In this document: positions 62,746 to 64,000 of the stretch, in pieces
How the letters are laid out: each line of letters begins with the position of its first letter
How positions within the stretch are numbered: position 1 is the first letter of the stretch
Assembly: GCA_964400735.1 (NCBI GenBank)
Contig: CAYNVQ010000001.1
Span: 930,001 to 994,000 of the forward strand
Direction of reading: 5' to 3'
Source: CAYNVQ01 sp964400735
GTDB lineage: Bacteria; Acidobacteriota; Aminicenantia; Aminicenantales; Aminicenantaceae
DNA length: 64,000 nucleotides
Made by a program: the position numbers and the translations under genes
Notes under the pieces: generated by a model
Database searches by the model: none
What the model was told of the DNA's origin: nothing
What the model saw: the letters and a program-made list of their open reading frames with translations, nothing else

Positions 62746-63543
62746 ATGGATATGAAAGACGCCGACCTTAGAAAATACTACCAAGCTTCTCTAAAGGAGA
62801 ATCCCCCTCAACTGAATGAATGTCCCGACTTAGAAATCATCATTCGTTCTTTCTCTAAGGAGAGCAATGAGAGTGAAAAAATAAAAGTTGTCGATCACAT
62901 TTCGGCGTGCGGAATGTGTTATAAAAAATTCGAAGCAGTCAGGCAAATTCTGAAGGAAACGAAAAATTTGTCGGAGCAGTTCGAAGGACTTTCCTTATCC
63001 GAGACAGAGGTCAGGGAACTCAAACAAAGGGCGCAGAAAAGGATAAGCGAGATCATACCAGGTGATATCCCTGAGAAAAAAATGAGTTATAGGGAAAAAC
63101 TCTCTTCTTTTTTAAAAGCGAAGCCTGCCTGGAAATTCGCAACGGCTCTTGCTGCACTGTTCATCATGGCCGCAGCCGTTGTTATTCTCTTAAAACTTCC
63201 TCGATCCACAGAAGAAGGTCGCTTACGAGGCAGCGAAGAGGAAAAAATTCAATTGATTTACCCTAGAGGAGAAACTCAAGGCTTGCCTCTCGCCTTTGAA
63301 TGGCAGCCCGTGTCGGGAGCCAAAGAATATCAAGTCGTGCTTCTTGATGAAGAGCTGACACGAGTCTGGACATCGGAAAAAACCGATCAGACCAATACTT
63401 CTATTCCATTGGCCATCCGAAACACATTCATTCAAGAAAAAATCTATTACTGGAAAGTCATGGCTGATTATGAAGACAGCACACAAAAAGAATCTGATCT
63501 ACAAAAATTCGTGGTTGTCAAAAACCCGCGATATCCCGACTGA
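62746..63543 (+). CDS. Anti-sigma-like membrane protein with extracytoplasmic Ig-like domain
   Basis: 265 aa. The cytoplasmic part has a zinc-finger-like HISACGMCYKKF (HxxxCxxC, about 51-58). A coiled stretch, one membrane helix (WKFATALAALFIMAAAVVIL) and an outer domain of ~95 residues (FEWQPVSGAKEYQVVLLDEE, then YYWKVMADYED) follow. The outer part has the pattern of fibronectin-III/Ig-like modules that may sense a ligand. Same operon as the sigma factor. Confidence 0.82.
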   Translation: MDMKDADLRKYYQASLKENPPQLNECPDLEIIIRSFSKESNESEKIKVVDHISACGMCYKKFEAVRQILKETKNLSEQFEGLSLSETEVRELKQRAQKRISEIIPGDIPEKKMSYREKLSSFLKAKPAWKFATALAALFIMAAAVVILLKLPRSTEEGRLRGSEEEKIQLIYPRGETQGLPLAFEWQPVSGAKEYQVVLLDEELTRVWTSEKTDQTNTSIPLAIRNTFIQEKIYYWKVMADYEDSTQKESDLQKFVVVKNPRYPD

Positions 63544-63770
63544 AATATCCTTTCCGAGAAAGGTGGTTCTCAAGCCTAATGATCTACCTTGATTCTCCGC
63601 TCAACACAATGCTTTACTCACTCGCTTTGTCAACTTCTATAATCCCGACAAGGAACGGGCCATGACTTTGACCGAGGTGTTCACTTTGATGTCAGCTATT
63701 TATTCGCTCTTCTGATTGAAAAGCGGTCAAACTCTCGGACAACTTTTCATCAATCCTCTTTATCCTTTCT

Positions 63771-63998
63771 CTATTCGAAGCTCACATATGCAATCTCCAA
63801 TTTATTGTCCGGCCATCGAAATCCAATCTCGACTTCAGCCTCATTGCCATCAAGAATTCCTTTAAGGCCTAAACTCAGAGTTTTTGCTGGTGCTGGAATC
63901 GGACCTATGGGGGGGAACTGTGAAAGAAGCTTGAGAGCTCGCCCCCTTTCCTCTGGCGGGGAATCCGGATGGAGCCCACAATCGCCAGGGTGTACGCC
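63771..63998 (-). CDS. 3' end of an unidentified gene leaving the window
   Basis: A minus-strand frame stays open from the right edge for 75 codons to a TAG at 63771. It reads GVHPGDCGLHPDSPPEERGR, then ALKLLSQFPPIGPIPAPAKT, and ends EVEIGFRWPDNKLEIAYVSF E. Composition and the sustained frame suggest real coding sequence; the start lies outside. No family is recognised. Nothing is supported between it and the end of the anti-sigma gene (63544-63770). Confidence 0.55.
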   Translation of the reverse strand, partial: GVHPGDCGLHPDSPPEERGRALKLLSQFPPIGPIPAPAKTLSLGLKGILDGNEAEVEIGFRWPDNKLEIAYVSFE

Positions 63999-64000
63999 CG

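Overview
The window looks like a chromosomal segment of an uncultured, Gram-negative-type bacterium. The best guess is the Acidobacteriota / 'Candidatus Aminicenantes' sphere. This is inferred from gene style, not from a marker gene: a zinc-ribbon Ser/Thr kinase fused to TolB-like and TPR modules, a PadR regulator paired with a MacB/FtsX permease that has a permease-prefix domain, many lipoproteins and Tat or Sec exported hydrolases, a FIMAH-domain protein, and ECF sigma/anti-sigma pairs. No rRNA or universal marker is present, so taxonomy stays tentative.

Region 1 (1-4.1 kb): the tail of a sodium symporter, a relic of an IS3-type transposase, kinase-gene debris, a large Ser/Thr kinase and an intact tRNA-Arg(CCG). 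Region 2 (4.1-21.3 kb) is an accessory island bounded by an exact 116-bp direct repeat containing the 5' half of tRNA-Arg. It holds a 1022-aa lipoprotein, a two-gene operon of giant unrecognised beta-rich proteins (1624 and 1217 aa), an IS1182-type and an IS256-type insertion sequence lying end to end, a decayed second tRNA-Arg, and AT-rich spacers full of short phased direct repeats. Just beyond it (21.4-22.8 kb) are a HicA/HicB module whose toxin has an in-frame amber stop, and further gene debris.

Region 3 (22.8-37 kb): PadR plus a MacB/FtsX permease, a CocE-type hydrolase, a B12-binding radical SAM enzyme, an M23-like/CBM/FIMAH exported protein, a truncated M55 peptidase, an M28 peptidase and a papain-like protease with PKD and HYR-like domains. 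Region 4 (37.3-45.8 kb): a long-chain acyl-CoA synthetase divergent from a compact six-gene operon (membrane fusion lipoprotein, ABC ATPase, ABC-2 permease, condensation-domain acyltransferase, acyl carrier protein, acyl-AMP ligase). That operon reads as a small make-and-export pathway for an acylated product. Region 5 (45.8-64 kb): a DUF6599/DUF362 pair, two ABC-2 export systems (one with a TetR regulator and a palindromic operator), a GH127-type enzyme, an MFS transporter, a HEAT-repeat protein, two ECF sigma/anti-sigma pairs, and the 3' end of a gene leaving the window.

Most promoters that could be recognised are TTGACA-N16-18-TAnnnT. Several share an extra TTCC element at one place in the spacer. 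The strongest candidates for undescribed biology are the giant-protein operon with its helically phased ATGTCAC array and the acyl carrier/condensation/exporter operon.
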